A stretch of 43,531 bases of DNA from Peptococcaceae bacterium (GTDB lineage Bacteria > Bacillota > Desulfotomaculia > Desulfotomaculales > Pelotomaculaceae), in contig JAAYRI010000099.1 in assembly GCA_012518875.1 (NCBI GenBank), positions 1 through 43,531 on the forward strand. Reading direction: 5' to 3'. The notes under the pieces were generated by a model. It did no database searches and was not told where the DNA came from. It worked only from the letters and a program-made list of their open reading frames with translations. The first letter of the stretch is position 1. Every line of letters starts with the position of its first letter. The position numbers were made by a program, and so were the translations under genes. Of the stretch, positions 29,126 to 39,559 are shown one piece after another.

Positions 29126-30241
29126 TTGAGCAGAGGAAAATCAATCAAGGTATTCCCTGGCGGCAATACCGCCCGTGGCTTTCATTCCTTCTATAACCAG
29201 ATCATTGACCAGGATGCAGCCCACTTATTTATTTTAAAAGGCGGCCCCGGCGTCGGCAAGTCAACATTTATGCGCAAAATCGCAGAAACCCTGCTGGAAA
29301 GGGGCTATGATCTAGAGTTCCATTGCTGTTCCTCGGATAACAGCTCACTTGATGGCATTTGCGTACCCGCCCTGGGCGTGGCCATGCTCGATGGGACAGC
29401 CCCCCATGTGGTAGACCCGCAAAACCCAGGTGCCTTTGACGCCATTATTAACCTGGGTGATCACTGGAATGAGCAAGGTATCCGAGGTCACAAAAAAGAA
29501 ATACTGGCCCTAAACAAGGAAGTGGGGCGGCTCTTTAAAAGAGCCTATTCCTATTTGAGAGCGGCAAAACTGTTTCTGGACGAAGTAGAATCCTATTATA
29601 ATGAAAGCGGCGCATTTAACCTATCGGCCTTCAACAGGCTGGTAATCAATCTCACCCATGAAATCTTTGCCGAACAACCGGTGATGAACGGCTGCCCCCG
29701 AATCCGACATCTTTTTGCAACAGCTATTACACCAGATGGATCCGTTAGCCACCTGGACACAGTAACCAGCAGTCTTAGTAAACGCTATATTATTGAAGGT
29801 GATGACGGTACCGGCAAGACTACACTGGTCAGCCGACTGATGGAAGCAGCAATGGCCAGAGGCTACCAGGTCACAGCTTTCCACTGCGCCCTCAGTCCAG
29901 ATCATATCGATCACCTAATCATCCACGACCTGGATCTGGCTGTGATCAACAGTATTGAACCACACGTCTACCGGCCCAGAGCAGACGACCATGTTGTAGA
30001 CACCATGACCTGCGTGGACCCGGTAATCAATGAAGCCTATCTGGCGGAAAAAGGCGCCGCCCGGGGCATGTACCGCCAGTGTATGGAGCAGGCCATTGCC
30101 TTTATTGGTAGAGCTAAAAGGGTCCACGACGAAATGGAAGGCTATTACATTCCCTTTATGGACTTTGAAGCCATAAACGCCCGCCGGGAAAAAACACTGA
30201 GCAAAATTTTAGCGCTGGCAGAAGAGAAAGGGAAACACTAA
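29126..30241 (+). CDS. Tandem P-loop ATPase of unknown function (PRK06851-like)
   Basis: Two Walker A motifs (LKGGPGVGKSTFMRKIA, IEGDDGTGKTTLVSRLM); TTG start at 29126 behind GGGAGGCGAC. Confidence 0.75.
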   Translation: MSRGKSIKVFPGGNTARGFHSFYNQIIDQDAAHLFILKGGPGVGKSTFMRKIAETLLERGYDLEFHCCSSDNSSLDGICVPALGVAMLDGTAPHVVDPQNPGAFDAIINLGDHWNEQGIRGHKKEILALNKEVGRLFKRAYSYLRAAKLFLDEVESYYNESGAFNLSAFNRLVINLTHEIFAEQPVMNGCPRIRHLFATAITPDGSVSHLDTVTSSLSKRYIIEGDDGTGKTTLVSRLMEAAMARGYQVTAFHCALSPDHIDHLIIHDLDLAVINSIEPHVYRPRADDHVVDTMTCVDPVINEAYLAEKGAARGMYRQCMEQAIAFIGRAKRVHDEMEGYYIPFMDFEAINARREKTLSKILALAEEKGKH

Positions 30242-30257
30242 ACCACATACCCCATCC

Positions 30258-30286
30258 AACCGCCCACCAGGCGGTTTTTCTTTTTT
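30258..30286 (+). terminator. Intrinsic terminator after the tandem P-loop ATPase
   Basis: aaccgcc-cacca-ggcggtt followed by tttcttttttg. Confidence 0.85.
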
Positions 30287-30424
30287 GACACAATTCAAGC
30301 CGGGGACGGTTTGAGGTGACCCTCTAAAGGTAGACACCTTGGGTACGGTTGGATATCATTGTTTTTTCACACACACAGCCGTGTTTCTTTGTAGGCTCTT
30401 GGGGGCATGCCCAGGATGAAACGC

Positions 30425-30456
30425 GGGGACAGGTCCCTCGTCCCACCAGATGTTGG
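30425..30456. repeat. GGGACAGGTCCCTCGTCCCACCAGATGTTGG repeat copy
   Basis: Matches ggggacaggtcccttgtcccaccagataatgg at about 9880-9911. Confidence 0.8.
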
Positions 30457-30517
30457 CAAAAGCTACTAGCTGTCCCAACTGGGGTTAGTCTTCTGGAAAA
30501 AGGCCCCGTCAAGGGGT

Positions 30518-30572
30518 CGGTTGGAAAGTGGAAAGTGGAAGGTGGAAAGCGGAAGGCGGAAGGCGGAGGGTA
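30518..30572. repeat. Purine-rich GGAAAGYGGAAGGYGG-type low-complexity module
   Basis: ggttggaaagtggaaagtggaaggtggaaagcggaaggcggaaggcggagg; related blocks at 10021-10070 and 10201-10250. Confidence 0.75.
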
Positions 30573-30629
30573 GATGTGGCTACCGTTTGAGCTGCGATGT
30601 AGCTGGTGGATCAAACTGAGATACTAGGG

Positions 30630-30688
30630 CAGAGGAACGGGGACACAGCCCTTTTTGGGTCCGGGCTTTGATGCCGGGTTATGTCCCC
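30630..30688. repeat. CGGGGACACAGCCC...GGCTTTG...TTATGTCCCC module, third copy
   Basis: gaacggggacacagccctttttgggtccgggctttgatgccgggttatgtcccc; compare 10377-10432. Confidence 0.8.
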
Positions 30689-30736
30689 AGACGCGTGGTG
30701 CTGTTAGCCTTGCGGATAGATGGCAGTTGGCAGTCA

Positions 30737-30850
30737 GTGATTAGTGGTTGGTGGTTGGTGGTTGGTCGCTGGGGTTTTCCCCTGCAAACAGCCCATGCCA
30801 ATATTTGGTGGGACAAGGAACCCGCCCCCCTGTCCCCCGGAATGTCCCCA
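30737..30850. repeat. TTAGTGGTTGGTGGTTGGT module followed by a GGGACAAGG..TGTCCCC module
   Basis: Related modules at 4248-4281 (first part, inverted) and 4309-4370 (second part, same orientation). Confidence 0.7.
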
Positions 30851-30909
30851 GGTTGTATTTTAAACAAAAAAATGGAGGATATTAAAAGAATAATCTCGAA
30901 TAATTATGA

Positions 30910-32319
<1,410 letters not shown>

Positions 32320-32347
32320 AAAAGCATTCTACAACATAACCAATGCT

Positions 32348-32384
32348 AAAAAGACAGAAGCCTTATGGCCTCTGTCTTTTTTCT
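32348..32384. terminator. Intrinsic terminator after gdhA (possibly bidirectional)
   Basis: aaaaagacagaagccttatggcctctgtctttttt. Confidence 0.8.
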
Positions 32385-32408
32385 CTTCAAACACCTATGC
32401 AAATGCAC

Positions 32409-33695
32409 CTAGCAGGGCAAACCCTGAACGCCAGCGGTAGCATGGTCATCTAAAAGCTCACCTGTTTTTATGGGTGCAGGAGGCCTCAGCACGGCAACAA
32501 CAGCTAGTGCCACGCAAGCCAGCAGGGCGGCCAGAATAAACCCAACCGCGTAACTACCATACATATCCCTTAAAAAGCCTCCACTGAAAGGGCCAAAGAA
32601 ACCAGCAATACCCCAGGCAGTAAAGAGCAGGCCATAGTTGGAACTTTGGGCACTATTACCATAGTATTGCACACAATACGTAGGGAAAATAGTAAATATA
32701 GCCCCATAGTTCCAGCCAATGAGTGCCGCGTTAGCCCATAGTAACAAGGAGCTTCTACCAGAGGCAAACAAGGTTAGCATCATTACCACCTGGAGGGCGG
32801 AAATAACAATAAAATATTTTTTAATGCCGATTTTATCAGTTAGTGCACCAGAGCCAACACGCGTGGCTGCATTCATCGCTGTAAGGGCACTAACGGCACC
32901 GGCCGCCTGGATCAAGCTCAAGCCGCTGTCCTGACCAAAGGCGGCAATATGCCCTGTGACAAGCAACCCAGCAGAAGAGGCGCAAAAATAGGCCAGATAC
33001 AATAGCCAAAATTGCTTGGTTTTGATCGTTTCCTCATAGGAATAGTCACGATACAAAGCCCTTGTTTGTCCACCTGTAACTGCCAGGGCTGGATTTTTCC
33101 ATCCCGGCGGAGACCAGCCCTTTGGTGGAGGAGCCAGAAAACAACCAGAAATACAAGCCATCAACCCCATTGCAATACCGCAATATTGGAACACATAACG
33201 CCAACCCAGTGATTTAATAATCACGGTAGCAATAGGGGCCATGAAAAATGAACCCATGCCCAGACCGAGAACAATGATACCAGTGGCCAGAGCGCGCCTA
33301 TCGGGCCACCACCTGGGAGCAAGGGCCACTGGCGGTAGATAAATCATCCCTGCACCCGCACCGGCCAATAAACCATATGTGAGATAAAGTTGGGCCTTTG
33401 ATTGAATGAACCCAGTGCAAATAAACCCGGTACCAAGCAGCAAACCACCGACAATAACGACCACCTTGGGACCATAATGATCACTGAGCCTGCCGGCTAC
33501 AAAACTAACTGCCCCGTAAGTAAGACAGCAAATGGAAAAAGCTAGGGCAATTTCCGTTCTGGTCCAACCAAACTCCGTGTTCAAGGGTTGAATGAAAATA
33601 CTCCAGGAATAGGTGGTCATGCCCACCGCTGCGTTAATAAAAAATCCAAGCAGCAACGGGACCCAGCGGGGGTATGGTAGTTTAATGTTTTCCAT
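32409..33695 (-). CDS. MFS transporter, OFA (oxalate/formate antiporter)-like family
   Basis: 12 hydrophobic segments; TTYSWSIFIQPLNTEFGWTRTEIALAFSICCLTYG, AGRLSDHYGPKVVV; OFA-like N-terminus. Confidence 0.85.
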   Translation of the reverse strand: MENIKLPYPRWVPLLLGFFINAAVGMTTYSWSIFIQPLNTEFGWTRTEIALAFSICCLTYGAVSFVAGRLSDHYGPKVVVIVGGLLLGTGFICTGFIQSKAQLYLTYGLLAGAGAGMIYLPPVALAPRWWPDRRALATGIIVLGLGMGSFFMAPIATVIIKSLGWRYVFQYCGIAMGLMACISGCFLAPPPKGWSPPGWKNPALAVTGGQTRALYRDYSYEETIKTKQFWLLYLAYFCASSAGLLVTGHIAAFGQDSGLSLIQAAGAVSALTAMNAATRVGSGALTDKIGIKKYFIVISALQVVMMLTLFASGRSSLLLWANAALIGWNYGAIFTIFPTYCVQYYGNSAQSSNYGLLFTAWGIAGFFGPFSGGFLRDMYGSYAVGFILAALLACVALAVVAVLRPPAPIKTGELLDDHATAGVQGLPC

Positions 33696-33781
33696 GTGGA
33701 TCCCCCCATTTGGTTTTAGTGGGTGGGCTACAACCCCCTGGAAGGTGTTCTAGCCCCCCATCAATGTTGACGAAGGAATAT

Positions 33782-34774
33782 TTATTCTTCCTCCTCTTCA
33801 CAATTTCCCGGATCACAGCAGGGAACACCGTTTTCATAAATATAGGTAGCCTGCGGGGCCTCATTAACCTTCAACTGCAAAACATCCGGGCGGGTGTAAT
33901 GCCCCACTACATCAAAGTCAAAGCGTGTTTCCTCCACCTGGCCCAGATCCAGTTCAGCATAAGCAACGCCCTCCCCATCCCAGATCGGCCCAGCAAGGTA
34001 TTCACCATAGGGATTGATCACTGCAGAACCGCCCCGGTGCAGCACCTCAGGCTGATCAGCCAGCTCCTCATAGCAGCACAAATCTGTGGGGTAGGCAGAC
34101 TTGGTCAGGTACTGGTTGCAGGTAATCACAAAGCAATGACCCTCCAGGGCGATATGCCGCATGGAAATCTGCCAGCTGTCCCGGGCATCAAAGGTAGGAG
34201 CGAGATAAATACGTACCCCCTTACCATACATGGCAGCCCTGAGCAACGGCATGTAGTTCTCCCAGCAAATGACCGCCCCTATTTTACCGTAGGGAGTATC
34301 AAAAACAGGTAGTGTACTGCCGTCACCTTCGCCCCAGATATATCTTTCGCCAGCGGTGGGCTTAATTTTACGGTGTTTGCCCAGGATTGTGCCGTCCGGG
34401 CCAAAGAACAATGCCGTGCAATAAACAGTGGAACTATCCTCTTCCTTTTCGATCACACCAAGGACCACATAAGCGCCGGCCTGAGCCACAGCCCGGCCGA
34501 TTTCATCTGTCTCCGGGCCAGGTATGAGGATGGCATTATCATGATAACGCCGGTAATCCTTTCTTCCTTCTACACTCCTCATTCCCACACGCACACCAAG
34601 GTACATACCTTTAGGATACCCACCGACAAATGCTTCCGGAAACAGCATCAGTTTGGCGCCGTTAGCTCCCGCCTCCTTAATTAGCGCACAAGCCTTCCGG
34701 ACAGTGGCGGGGGTGTCAAACATGGCCGGGGTGGCCTGGACAATGGCTACCTTTACTGACCTTTCTTTGGACAT
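33782..34774 (-). CDS. Nitrilase (branch-1 carbon-nitrogen hydrolase)
   Basis: Glu-Lys-Cys triad contexts LMLFPEAFVGGYPKG, LGKHRKIKPTAGER, GAVICWENYMPLLRAAMY; C-terminal CCDPGNCEEEEE. Confidence 0.92.
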   Translation of the reverse strand: MSKERSVKVAIVQATPAMFDTPATVRKACALIKEAGANGAKLMLFPEAFVGGYPKGMYLGVRVGMRSVEGRKDYRRYHDNAILIPGPETDEIGRAVAQAGAYVVLGVIEKEEDSSTVYCTALFFGPDGTILGKHRKIKPTAGERYIWGEGDGSTLPVFDTPYGKIGAVICWENYMPLLRAAMYGKGVRIYLAPTFDARDSWQISMRHIALEGHCFVITCNQYLTKSAYPTDLCCYEELADQPEVLHRGGSAVINPYGEYLAGPIWDGEGVAYAELDLGQVEETRFDFDVVGHYTRPDVLQLKVNEAPQATYIYENGVPCCDPGNCEEEEE

Positions 34775-34942
34775 AAACATAACCTCCCATAATTATATTT
34801 GGGGAAAAAAATAATAAGCCGGCGGCAATAATGCCTTTCACAGCCTATTATCATATATGTCACAGAACAACCTATACAACGGTCTACTATACCTGGCAGA
34901 ATATATCTGCGAATATTTTAGCACCTTCAAAGCTGGTTAGGT

Positions 34943-34978
34943 AGCGGTAATATGTGTTTGTATATTACCACCGCTAGC
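34943..34978. other. Strong inverted repeat downstream of the UxaA-like gene
   Basis: tagcggtaatat-gtgtttgt-atattaccaccgcta: 8-bp perfect inner stem plus outer TAGCGG/CCGCTA. Confidence 0.6.
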
Positions 34979-35016
34979 AAAATCACCAAACCTTGTCAAA
35001 ACCCCTTCCAGGAAAA

Positions 35017-36192
35017 CTAGACGATTAAACCACTGGTTGAAATGCCCATAAAGGAGTGGTAGCGATTTATTTCCGACTTGGTCATTTTGCCATTTATAAC
35101 ATCAATCATTTCCTCAAAAATCAGCTTGCTGGACTGTTCCAGATCAAATAAGCCCTCAGTTACATATGAAATATCCAGGTCTATGCAATCCGCCAGCCGG
35201 TGGGCTGTTTGTTCATTAGAGGTAATTTTGATGATTGGCATAAAGGGAAACCCATGTGGATCCCCAATGCCTGTTGTGAGCAAAACCAGCTGACAACCCG
35301 CCGCAGCTAATGCAGTTAAGGCCTCCGGTTCCCGACCCGGGAAATCTACCAGAATTAGCCCTTTTTCCGCCACCCTTTCCCCGTAACAACACACCTGTTC
35401 TATTTTTTGGTTGCCGCATTTGGAAATAAAACCGAGCGCCCTCTCCTCAATGGTGGTCAAGCCAATGTCGTGATTGAGCAGGGCCTTTTGTTCATTTTTA
35501 TAATTACTGTCGTTCTGATTGATCTTTTCTTTGGTGCCCTTGATTAACGCCCGTATTTCTGCGCAAACAGCATCAGTTACTCCTCTTTTGGAAATAAGAT
35601 TCTTGGCATAAATGAACTCAGATATTTCCCCGAATACTGTAACCCCGCCTTCTTCTATGATTTTATCAGATACCATGCCAATAGAGGGATTGGTAATTAG
35701 ACCGGAGGTGGAATCTGAGGCTCCGCATTTCAAACCGATTTTTAGGTCGGATAGCGACACTTCTACCCGTCTCACCCGGGAGGCATCCCCAACCATCTTT
35801 TGTCCTAGGAATACCCCCTGAGACTTGCTGATAGTCAGCCCCCCTTCAGCCCAAATACTAATATGACCCACTGGTTTACCAGATTGCTTGGCACTATATA
35901 CAATGTGATCCACATCAATATTCTCACAACCCAAACTAACGAAAATCACACCATATAAATTTGGGTTATAGGCCAATGATATCAGGGTCCTGGCTACGAT
36001 TTTCAAGTCCTCATTTAATTGGCAGCAGCCCTGATTATGAGTAAATGCTACGGCCCCATTCAAACTTTCCGCTATCCTTGTAGCCAGTTCATTGGCGCAT
36101 ACAGAGCAAGATATAATTCCTAGATAATTCCTGATACCTATGGAATTATCGGGCCTTTTATAACCATAAACAGTCACATCACTACCCTCCAT
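35017..36192 (-). CDS. UxaA-family dehydratase large (catalytic) domain protein
   Basis: GYKRPDNSIGIRNYLGIISCSVCANELA, FTHNQGCCQLNED, GLKCGASDSTSGLITNPSIGMVSDKIIEEGGVTVFGEISEF. Confidence 0.88.
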   Translation of the reverse strand: MEGSDVTVYGYKRPDNSIGIRNYLGIISCSVCANELATRIAESLNGAVAFTHNQGCCQLNEDLKIVARTLISLAYNPNLYGVIFVSLGCENIDVDHIVYSAKQSGKPVGHISIWAEGGLTISKSQGVFLGQKMVGDASRVRRVEVSLSDLKIGLKCGASDSTSGLITNPSIGMVSDKIIEEGGVTVFGEISEFIYAKNLISKRGVTDAVCAEIRALIKGTKEKINQNDSNYKNEQKALLNHDIGLTTIEERALGFISKCGNQKIEQVCCYGERVAEKGLILVDFPGREPEALTALAAAGCQLVLLTTGIGDPHGFPFMPIIKITSNEQTAHRLADCIDLDISYVTEGLFDLEQSSKLIFEEMIDVINGKMTKSEINRYHSFMGISTSGLIV

Positions 36193-36230
36193 TGGACATT
36201 ATCCTCCATTGCACATTTTTTAGTTTTCTA

Positions 36231-37286
36231 CTAGAATCCCAGCAGGTTTGAAATTTTTTGCCAATCACAGTGCTGTTCAATATTTTCCACCATGATGGTA
36301 ATCCCTTCTGTGTCTCCCGGGCGGATACGCCGGGAAACCTCAGACATCTTTTCGATAGTAGAATAGGTATCCCGGTGGACTAATATTACAGGTACCCCTT
36401 TTTCTGCTGCGCTGGCTACCACCTTGACATCGGGATACAGCCCCCCCGTGAGGATTAGTGCTGAGGTGCTGGTCTCCAGAGCCGCCACAGCAATATCGGC
36501 CCGGTCACCACCAATTACTACAGCCTTGTTAGCTGAGCGACGCATGTATTTTATAGCGCTGTCTGTGGTCATGGCCCCAACAATCACCTCTTCCACCAAA
36601 AGACCCAACCGATCCTCACCGGTGAGCAGCTCACCGCCCAGGGCCTCATAATATTCAGAAACTGTGGGAGAAGCGATTTCCGAACGAATGGGAATGATCC
36701 CCAGGGTATCGCAGCCCATTTTGCCCAGTAGGGGTGCAAATATGCCTTCAGTTTTGGAAAATAGTTGCCGTGGAACATTATTGAAAATGTGACCAGCCAT
36801 GTGCAGCCCCTTAGCCACAAAATAGTTATTCAAAAAAATGGCTTGATCCACACTGAAGTCATTTTCCAGCTTGATGATGTTTAGAACGGAGGCATCCAGC
36901 AGGCCGGCCAAGCTGACCACATCCAGTCCATAGGCAGCCCCCACATGGGTAAAGGCTGCACCATCAATGATCACCAGATCGGCCCCCAGGGACACTGCAC
37001 GAAATGCCTCCTGGATGTTGTCAAGGGCGGACTCCTGGTTTTTCAACCCGGAAAGGTAGGAAGTGCCGGCAACGAAAGGCACTATTTTTTTAATATCCAC
37101 ATCCATGCCTAAAAGCTCCCGCATCAAAATGGCGTCTTTATCCTCCCCGCCAATAAATTTTGACCTATTTCCTACCGGTTTAAAATAGCTGACGTTGTAT
37201 CCTTCCTTCTTAAACTTCAGGGCAATGCCCATTGCAATGGCCGTTTTACCACTCCCGGCCACACCCGTAATATATAGACTCTTCAT
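36231..37286 (-). CDS. BioD-like P-loop plus DRTGG-domain protein (phosphotransacetylase N-terminal-like, COG0857-type)
   Basis: MKSLYITGVAGSGKTAIAMGIALKFKKEGYNVSYFKPVGN; C-terminal half is DRTGG-like. Confidence 0.75.
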   Translation of the reverse strand: MKSLYITGVAGSGKTAIAMGIALKFKKEGYNVSYFKPVGNRSKFIGGEDKDAILMRELLGMDVDIKKIVPFVAGTSYLSGLKNQESALDNIQEAFRAVSLGADLVIIDGAAFTHVGAAYGLDVVSLAGLLDASVLNIIKLENDFSVDQAIFLNNYFVAKGLHMAGHIFNNVPRQLFSKTEGIFAPLLGKMGCDTLGIIPIRSEIASPTVSEYYEALGGELLTGEDRLGLLVEEVIVGAMTTDSAIKYMRRSANKAVVIGGDRADIAVAALETSTSALILTGGLYPDVKVVASAAEKGVPVILVHRDTYSTIEKMSEVSRRIRPGDTEGITIMVENIEQHCDWQKISNLLGF

Positions 37287-37295
37287 TGTTTCACC

Positions 37296-39392
37296 TCAGG
37301 ATAGTGTTATTTTAACGTCTAGGGCAGATACCCCGCGCTCATAAGCAAATATAGGATTGATGTCCACATCCACAATCTCCGGAAAATCAGTCACAAGCTG
37401 GGCCAAACGGCTGATAACCCCACATACGGCTTCCATATCTACAGGTTTGTCACCACGAAAGCCTTTCATAAGGGAATATGCCTTGGTCTCAGCAATCATC
37501 TCCTTTATTTCACCTAGTGTAAGCCCATGGGCCAATCTAAAGGAAACGTCCTTGAGCAGGTTAACATAAATGCCTCCCAGCCCAAAGGCAATCATGGGAC
37601 CAAACTGTACATCCCTGGTCATGCCGACAATCAGCTCTACACCCTTTGGCGCCATTTTCTGAACCTCAATACCGTGGGGCACCACGGCGGGCAGGTATTT
37701 GTGCACACTTTCCATGATATTTACGTAGGCACTTTTTACTTCATCGGCTGTTTTTATGCCAATCTTCACCCCGCCCACATCGGTTTTGTGCAGTATTTTT
37801 GGTGAGGCCACCTTCAACACCACCGGGTAACCCATTTCGTTGGCCACTGCCGCCGCCTCTTCAGGGCTCTGGGATAATCTAGTCGGGGTAGCCGATACAC
37901 CATAAGCAGCTATCACCTCTGCCGCCTCACTACCGAGCAGGCTGAGACGGTTGTCTCTTTTTACATCATAAAATACTGCTTTGACCGTTTTTAAATCCGG
38001 CTGATAACCATTGTCTTTTTTGTTCAGGCTGCTGACCCTGACTTCCCCATAGGTGGACATCCCGGCGAGGGCACCTATAGCCGGCTCTGGCATGGCAAAG
38101 GTGGGAATACCGCTTTCACTGAGCATTTTTGTCCCTTCCTCCAGGGATGGGCCCCCCATATAAGAAGCAATCAAGGGTTTGTCGGGGTAAGCCTTATTTA
38201 ACTCAATCATTGCCCGGGCCGTTTCCACAGGCTGGGTAACTGCCACCGGACATAATAACACTACTACACTGTCTACATTTTCATCTTGAAGAACCTTTTC
38301 CAGGGCAAACTGAAAACGGTCCGCTTTAGCGTCACCTAACACATCTACCGGGTTGTAGATACCAGCTTCTGAAGGCAGGTTTAACCGCAGTTCATCAATG
38401 GTTTCCTTAGTAAAACGGGCCATCGAAAGGCTGGATTCCTCAATTTTATCAGTAGCAATGATCCCCGGTCCGCCAGCATTGGTGATCACTGCCACCCTCT
38501 TGCCCCTGGGAATGGGTTGGTTAACGAAAAGGGAGGCCAAGTCAAAAAGTTCAGACATACTATTGGCCCGCAACACACCACACCGTTTAAAAGCTACGTC
38601 ATAGGCCAGCTCGCTGCCGGCCAGGGCCCCGGTATGAGAGGAAGCAGCCTGAGCACCTGCTTGACTGGTACCGGATTTCAATACTATTACCGGCTTTTTG
38701 CGTGTCACCTCTGCTAAAACCCTTAAAAACTCCGAGCCGCAAGCAACGTCTTCCAGGTAACAAATGATCACCTTTGTATTGGGATCCGCCGCCGCCTCTA
38801 CAATACAATCCACTTCATTTATATCAGCCTTATTTCCCAGACTATATATTTTACTGTAACCGATACCAGCTGCCATGCTCCAATCCAGTACTGCTGCCAG
38901 CATGGCTCCACTTTGGGAAACAAAGGCGATGCCCCCCTTAGCAGGAAATCCCTTGAGGAAAGTGGCATTGATCGGGGTATGGGTATCAACGAAACCAACA
39001 CAGTTGGGACCCAGCACCCGCATGTCGTACTGGCGGCAAAGGGCCAAAAAGCTTTTTTCCAACTCGGCTCCCTCTCGGCCCGTTTCCTTAAAACCAGCCG
39101 TCAGCACAACCAGGTTTTTTACACCCTTGCGGCCGCATTCCTCAGCTATATCCAGGACCTTAGCAGCAGGTACCGCAAATACAGCTGTTTCCACCTTATC
39201 AGGGATTTTTTCTACAGCCGGGTAGCAGGCAATTCCCAGTATCTCTTTTGCTTTGGGGTGCACAGGGTAGATTTTTCCCTGATAGCCGCTCTTAATCAAA
39301 TTATCTACTAGGACATAGCCAATTTTCCCCGGGGTCTGGGAAGCCCCGATTACGGCCAGGGATTTTGGCGCTGAAAAACTATTTGTAACCAC
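37296..39392 (-). CDS. ADP-forming acetate/acyl-CoA ligase, fused alpha-beta
   Basis: SLAVIGASQTPGKIGYVLVDNLIKSGYQGKIYPVHPKAKEILG, ASSHTGALAGSELAYDVAFKRCGV (phospho-His region), ATP-grasp GYPVVLKVASPKILHKTDVGGVKIGI. Confidence 0.93.
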   Translation of the reverse strand: MVTNSFSAPKSLAVIGASQTPGKIGYVLVDNLIKSGYQGKIYPVHPKAKEILGIACYPAVEKIPDKVETAVFAVPAAKVLDIAEECGRKGVKNLVVLTAGFKETGREGAELEKSFLALCRQYDMRVLGPNCVGFVDTHTPINATFLKGFPAKGGIAFVSQSGAMLAAVLDWSMAAGIGYSKIYSLGNKADINEVDCIVEAAADPNTKVIICYLEDVACGSEFLRVLAEVTRKKPVIVLKSGTSQAGAQAASSHTGALAGSELAYDVAFKRCGVLRANSMSELFDLASLFVNQPIPRGKRVAVITNAGGPGIIATDKIEESSLSMARFTKETIDELRLNLPSEAGIYNPVDVLGDAKADRFQFALEKVLQDENVDSVVVLLCPVAVTQPVETARAMIELNKAYPDKPLIASYMGGPSLEEGTKMLSESGIPTFAMPEPAIGALAGMSTYGEVRVSSLNKKDNGYQPDLKTVKAVFYDVKRDNRLSLLGSEAAEVIAAYGVSATPTRLSQSPEEAAAVANEMGYPVVLKVASPKILHKTDVGGVKIGIKTADEVKSAYVNIMESVHKYLPAVVPHGIEVQKMAPKGVELIVGMTRDVQFGPMIAFGLGGIYVNLLKDVSFRLAHGLTLGEIKEMIAETKAYSLMKGFRGDKPVDMEAVCGVISRLAQLVTDFPEIVDVDINPIFAYERGVSALDVKITLS

Positions 39393-39457
39393 CAGATTGT
39401 ATCGCCCCTTACCATCTATAAGTAATTGATTGAATACTTAAAAAACATTATATTAGA

Positions 39458-39510
39458 AAAACTCCACCACCAAATGTAAGCTGTTTAAGCTAACATTTGA
39501 TGATGGTATA
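39458..39510 (-). terminator. Strong hairpin terminator between the MoeA-like and acyl-CoA ligase genes
   Basis: Minus strand CCATCATCAAATGTTAGCT-TAAAC-AGCTTACATTTGGTGGTGGAGTTTTTC; about 17 of 19 positions pair, followed by a T tract. Confidence 0.75.
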
Positions 39511-39541
39511 AAAATGGAGAGGAAACTATAATAATTTTACA

Positions 39542-39559
39542 CTATCTAATATTAGATAG
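39542..39559. other. Perfect 18-bp palindrome (candidate operator)
   Basis: ctatctaatattagatag is identical to its reverse complement. Confidence 0.6.
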
